Of a stretch of 10,512 bases of DNA, positions 7,328 to 10,512 are shown in pieces; position 1 is the first letter of the stretch, and each line of letters opens with the position of its first letter. The stretch spans positions 1-10,512 of the forward strand of contig JALWLM010000451.1 of NCBI GenBank assembly GCA_027084145.1, in the 5' to 3' direction. A program made the translations under genes and the position numbers. The notes under the pieces were generated by a model, which did no database searches, was not told the origin of the DNA, and saw only the letters and a list, made by a program, of their open reading frames with translations. The DNA comes from Crocinitomicaceae bacterium. Its GTDB lineage: Bacteria > Bacteroidota > Bacteroidia > Flavobacteriales_D > Crocinitomicaceae.

Positions 7328-8592
7328 GTTTATCCGAAAAAGACAGAAAATATGTTTGGCATCCCTTTACCCAACATTTTACGATAGGAGAACCTCTTGA
7401 AATAATCTCTGCTAAAGGGGTTTATCTTTATGACAGTCAGGGTCGGTCTTATATTGATGCAAATTCTTCATGGTGGGTTAATACACATGGACATGGACAC
7501 CCTCATATAGGAAAGGCGATTTCTCAGCAATTCCAAGAAATGGATCATATTGTTTTTGCCGGGGCAACCCATCCTAAAGCAGTGGAATTAGCGTCAAGGA
7601 TTGTGGCATTAATGCCGAATAATTTAGAAAAAGTATTTTTTTCAGACAATGGTTCAACAGCCGTAGAGATTGCCATGAAGATGGTGATACAATATTTTTA
7701 TAACCAAGGAAAAAAGAGAAATAAATTTATTGCAATTAACGGGTCATATCATGGGGATACTTTCGGAGCAATGTCCGTAGGACAACGAGGATATTTTAAT
7801 AAACCTTTCGAGTCTCTATTTTTTGATACGACTTATATTGATTTTCCGGAAAAAGATAATGAGGAATATGTTTTAAATCAAGTGAAAGCATTTTTGGAAA
7901 AAGAAAATTACGCAGGGTTAGTTGTGGAACCACTTGTACAAGGAGCAGCAGGAATGAGGATGTATAGTGCTTATTTTTTAGATGAATTAATTAAACTTTC
8001 CAGGCAAAAAGGGTTAAAAATCATCTTTGATGAGGTCATGACGGGGTTTGGAAGAACGGGTAAAATGTTTGCCATGGATTATTGTCATGAAAAACCTGAT
8101 TTGGTCGCGTTGTCGAAGGGTTTAACTGCAGGGGTAATGGCTTTGGGTCTTACGGTTGCATCCAATGAAATCTATGAAGCTTTTTTGTCAGATGATATAG
8201 GAAAAGCATTATTGCATGGGCACTCATTTACGGCAAATCCTATTGCTTGTGCAGTTGCTTGTGCAAATCTGGATCTTTTTGAAGATAAAGAGACATGGGA
8301 AAATATTAAACGGTTATCCTCATGGCACCAAATGTTTCAAAAAGAATTAACCGACTATCATTTTGTTGAAAAAGTCCGACAGCGAGGAACGATTCTAGCG
8401 TTTAACATTAAGCAAACAGAAGATAGTTATTTCTCAGATATAAAAACAAGAATTTATCATTTTCTTTTGAAAAAAGGTGTTTTATTAAGACCTTTGGGGA
8501 ATGTCATCTTCTTTAACCCTCCATACAGTATTTCAAAAGAAGAATATAATCAAGTTAAAACCGGCATTATAGAGTTTTTAAATCAATTATGA
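7324..8592 (+). CDS. bioA: Adenosylmethionine--8-amino-7-oxononanoate aminotransferase
   Basis: This encodes 422 residues, full length for this PLP-dependent class III aminotransferase. It converts KAPA to DAPA and, in the classical enzyme, uses S-adenosylmethionine as amino donor. BioA-specific features are VWHPFTQH at 11-18 and SSWWVNTHGHGHP at 48-60. General fold-type I motifs are NGSTAVEIAMKM (109-120), SYHGDTFGAMS (141-151) and IIFDEVMTGFGRTG (233-246). D236 contacts the PLP ring nitrogen, and K265 in ALSKGLTAG is the Schiff-base lysine. HGHSFTANPIACA at 298-310 is also conserved. It overlaps bioD by 4 nt, which fits coordinated translation of consecutive pathway enzymes. The stop TGA at 8590-8592 lies inside the end of the convergent exonuclease gene, so no separate terminator fits between them. 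The amino donor cannot be proved from sequence alone. Confidence 0.97.
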   Translation: MSLSEKDRKYVWHPFTQHFTIGEPLEIISAKGVYLYDSQGRSYIDANSSWWVNTHGHGHPHIGKAISQQFQEMDHIVFAGATHPKAVELASRIVALMPNNLEKVFFSDNGSTAVEIAMKMVIQYFYNQGKKRNKFIAINGSYHGDTFGAMSVGQRGYFNKPFESLFFDTTYIDFPEKDNEEYVLNQVKAFLEKENYAGLVVEPLVQGAAGMRMYSAYFLDELIKLSRQKGLKIIFDEVMTGFGRTGKMFAMDYCHEKPDLVALSKGLTAGVMALGLTVASNEIYEAFLSDDIGKALLHGHSFTANPIACAVACANLDLFEDKETWENIKRLSSWHQMFQKELTDYHFVEKVRQRGTILAFNIKQTEDSYFSDIKTRIYHFLLKKGVLLRPLGNVIFFNPPYSISKEEYNQVKTGIIEFLNQL

Positions 8593-9120
8593 TTTTATCA
8601 AACGAAGCACTTGTTCTTTATCTTTTTGATAAAGAATAGAGAAAAGAGCTGTTGTCGCAATAACATCATTTTCAGCACGATGAAATGTTGTTGATTTAAT
8701 ATTTAAGTGTTTGATAATATTAGATAGTCCGTATGATGGTGATTCCGGAAAAATCTTTTTAGAACATTGAATGGTACATAATCGCGATGAAGAAAACCGA
8801 ATACCGGAACGGAGGAACTCTTTTTGAACGATTTTATAATCAAAGGAAACGTTATGAGCTACGAAAACAGTTTTATCTAAAAAAGAGAGAATTTTATTTG
8901 ATAGATGAGAAAAAGGAGGTGCTTTTTGAACCATTTCATCAGTGATACCGGTAAACTTTTGAACAAATGGCTGAATTCCTTTTTCGGGATTGACTAACGA
9001 CGTGAATTTATCCACTACTTTATTTTCTTTAGCATCAAATTTATAAATAGCAATTTCAGTTATTCGTGAATCTGCAACTCCTCCTCCTGTGGTTTCTACA
9101 TCACAAATAGAAAAAATCAT
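8587..9120 (-). CDS. DnaQ-type DEDDh 3'-5' exonuclease
   Basis: This encodes 177 residues, a stand-alone exonuclease domain of the Pol III epsilon/PolC family. The DEDDh residues are all visible: D7 and E9 in CDVETTG (Exo I), D94 in AHNVSFD (Exo II), and H147 and D152 in HRAENDV (Exo III). It should hydrolyse DNA or RNA from the 3' end with two metal ions. The substrate is not evident: it could be a proofreading-like subunit or an RNase T-like or general DEDDh nuclease. No GIY-YIG or polymerase domain follows. Such fusions are common for this domain, so the short form is worth noting, but the ending appears natural. The start ATG overlaps the stop of the upstream ABC permease (ATGA), so they are co-translated. 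The 3' end overlaps the end of bioA by 6 nt on the opposite strand. Confidence 0.9.
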   Translation of the reverse strand: MIFSICDVETTGGGVADSRITEIAIYKFDAKENKVVDKFTSLVNPEKGIQPFVQKFTGITDEMVQKAPPFSHLSNKILSFLDKTVFVAHNVSFDYKIVQKEFLRSGIRFSSSRLCTIQCSKKIFPESPSYGLSNIIKHLNIKSTTFHRAENDVIATTALFSILYQKDKEQVLRLIKS

Positions 9121-10511
9121 CGTTTAATTTTTTTTGAAAAAAAGGATCCGATTTTTTCAGAAGTTTTTTTCAGTAAGTCAAAATAGAGAACAAAATAGCC
9201 AATGAAAACCATTACCCACAATACTAAAACATTTGCATACAATGTTCGGAAAAGTTTTCCAAAAAACTTTTTGTAAGGAGCATAAAGATGAGCATTAAAA
9301 AAGGCATCACTCTCAGGTATGGCATACACAGGTTCGTAATTCCTTAAAAGTTGATTTTTTGCAAAGATAAGTTTGCGAGTATCATACGTGTTTCTTACAA
9401 TTTTAGACAAAGCATCATTGGTATATTTTTTATGCAATTCCGCATAATTTTCTTCTCCTGTTTTATTAATAAACTCTTCAATTTTTAAATCGGCTTTTTG
9501 AATTTTGTTTAAGTAAATTTGTTTAAAGTTGGATAAAATATTTTTAAATTTTTTGACATCTTCTTTTTGAGAGTCGAGAGATAATGGCGGAGGGCAGTTT
9601 TTACAAGAAATTTCAAGACTTTTTATTTCTTTTTGTAGTTCATCATTGAAAATCTCTGGCGCATTCTTTTTTTCACGAACAGATTCCAAAAGATCATACA
9701 TTTCAGGAAGCCAAAAATCATGTTTCCATTTAGCGTCATATTTTTGAATTTTTGCATCTAACAGGGGTTTTTCCAAGTTGTTGAAAGCAACTTGTTCTAC
9801 AGCTAATGCCTCATACGCCCACCTCGAAGGCATCATGTTTCCAATGAAAGGAACTTCGACAGCTTTTGCTATAATCGGATGTAGCTTGTCAAATTTGACA
9901 ATTGCTCCACTGAATAATAATTGGGGAATAATAACGATAGGTAAAAAGAGATAAATAATTCTTGCAGATTTAAAAGCAGAAGAAATATTGAGTCCAATAA
10001 TATTAGCTAACAGGAACGTAGAAAAAAGTATCAACCAAAACTCTAAAAGAATTCCATTAATTTCTAAGACAGAGTTCGTAATAACAACATACATTAATGA
10101 TTGAAGTAATGATACAAAAAATAAAATAGTAATTTTAGATAATAAATAACTATGCCTGGAAAGTTGAATAAAATTTTCCCGAATTAGAATTTTATTGTCT
10201 CTAAATATTTCCTCTGAAGAAACTACCATTCCTATAAATATCGAAACAACAACAGAGATAAATAGAAATTGAGGAATATTTTCATTATGGAAGAAAGAGT
10301 ATTGAAAACCCTCTTCCGTAAGATGATATCCTTTAATAAAAAAAGATAAAAAGAAGGCAAGAAATGGAGCAATGAGGGCGTTTAGCAAAAGATATTGAGT
10401 GCTGTGTTTTTTACGTGTGATATCTCGCCTAAGATATGTTTCCCATTGATAAATAGCAGGGGGAGGAGGGATTGTTTTTATTTTTTCCGGAGAAAATCTT
10501 TTAAAAGTATA
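9117..10511 (-). CDS. ABCG-type ABC transporter permease (C-terminal part; start off window)
   Basis: The frame is open from the right edge, and 464 codons are visible. A run of prolines precedes WETYLRRDITRKK, an amphipathic stretch leading into the first membrane helix, as in ABC-2/ABCG permeases. Counting from 10511, likely membrane segments are at about 40-58, 79-97, 122-147, 152-175, 185-206 and 425-447. ABCG-like motifs include the segment beginning SSEEIFRDNKILIRE and MMPSRWAYEALAVEQ. Between the fifth and sixth helices is an insert of about 215 residues. It is soluble, charged and partly helical, with a CKNC pair at about 303-306. By ABCG topology it should face outward, into the periplasm. 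In Bacteroidota such permeases are often fused behind an ATPase domain, so the missing N-terminus probably includes one; this is inference. The substrate is unknown. Its stop overlaps the start of the exonuclease gene by 4 nt. The TTG at 10388 is not the start. Confidence 0.82.
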   Translation of the reverse strand, partial: YTFKRFSPEKIKTIPPPPAIYQWETYLRRDITRKKHSTQYLLLNALIAPFLAFFLSFFIKGYHLTEEGFQYSFFHNENIPQFLFISVVVSIFIGMVVSSEEIFRDNKILIRENFIQLSRHSYLLSKITILFFVSLLQSLMYVVITNSVLEINGILLEFWLILFSTFLLANIIGLNISSAFKSARIIYLFLPIVIIPQLLFSGAIVKFDKLHPIIAKAVEVPFIGNMMPSRWAYEALAVEQVAFNNLEKPLLDAKIQKYDAKWKHDFWLPEMYDLLESVREKKNAPEIFNDELQKEIKSLEISCKNCPPPLSLDSQKEDVKKFKNILSNFKQIYLNKIQKADLKIEEFINKTGEENYAELHKKYTNDALSKIVRNTYDTRKLIFAKNQLLRNYEPVYAIPESDAFFNAHLYAPYKKFFGKLFRTLYANVLVLWVMVFIGYFVLYFDLLKKTSEKIGSFFSKKIKR

Positions 10512-10512
10512 T

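Noticed and set aside
10386..10388. TTG as the start of the ABC permease
   Set aside because: The frame is open for 41 more codons to the window edge, and those residues match the expected lead-in to the first membrane helix.
1..10512. CRISPR array, tRNA, rRNA, insertion sequence, prophage or defence genes
   Set aside because: I saw no regularly spaced repeats, cloverleaf sequences, transposase or integrase motifs, or defence-type domains. The stand-alone DEDDh nuclease beside a transporter is not enough to propose a defence system.

Overview
This window is from the chromosome of a member of the Bacteroidota, most likely a Flavobacteriales-type bacterium. Four things point there: AT-rich DNA with weak Shine-Dalgarno signals, several matches to the Bacteroidota -7 promoter element TAnnTTTG, a secreted protein ending in a type IX secretion (T9SS) type A sorting domain, and a permease resembling the ABCG-like transporters I associate with this phylum. 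The genus cannot be named from this sequence.

Layout, left to right. Minus strand, 1-385: the N-terminal part of a YigZ/IMPACT-family protein, starting at GTG and running off the left edge. Plus strand, 475-2366: a two-gene secreted module, made of a small exported protein of unknown function followed 11 bp later by a 520-residue protein (CUB-like, PPC-like and Fn3-like regions, T9SS sorting domain). A TAnnTTTG element lies just upstream. A hairpin with a T-tract at 2390-2417 ends this unit and sits against the stop codon of the convergent gene. Minus strand, 2417-4126: a cytoplasmic M61-family glycyl-aminopeptidase-like protease with a C-terminal PDZ domain. A 150-bp divergent intergenic region carries promoter elements for both sides. 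Plus strand, 4277-8592: a tightly packed pheT-bioD-bioA unit with junctions TAA|ATG and ATGA. Minus strand, 8587-9120: a DEDDh (DnaQ-type) exonuclease whose stop overlaps the end of bioA. Minus strand, 9117 to the right edge: an ABCG-type ABC transporter permease, cut off at its N-terminus, whose stop codon overlaps the exonuclease start (ATGA).

Functionally, pheT supplies the beta subunit of phenylalanyl-tRNA synthetase. BioA and BioD catalyse two consecutive steps of biotin synthesis, from KAPA to DAPA to dethiobiotin. bioB, bioF and bioC/bioH are not in the window. The secreted pair is probably a surface or extracellular product. The transporter and exonuclease are translationally linked, but I see no shared pathway.

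The window is mostly ordinary core genome. I found no CRISPR array, tRNA, rRNA, insertion sequence, prophage or recognisable defence system. No stretch of 300 bases lacks a gene. The points most worth a second look are the small-protein/T9SS pair, the large soluble insert in the permease, the overlapping promoter elements before pheT, and the pheT-bioDA linkage.
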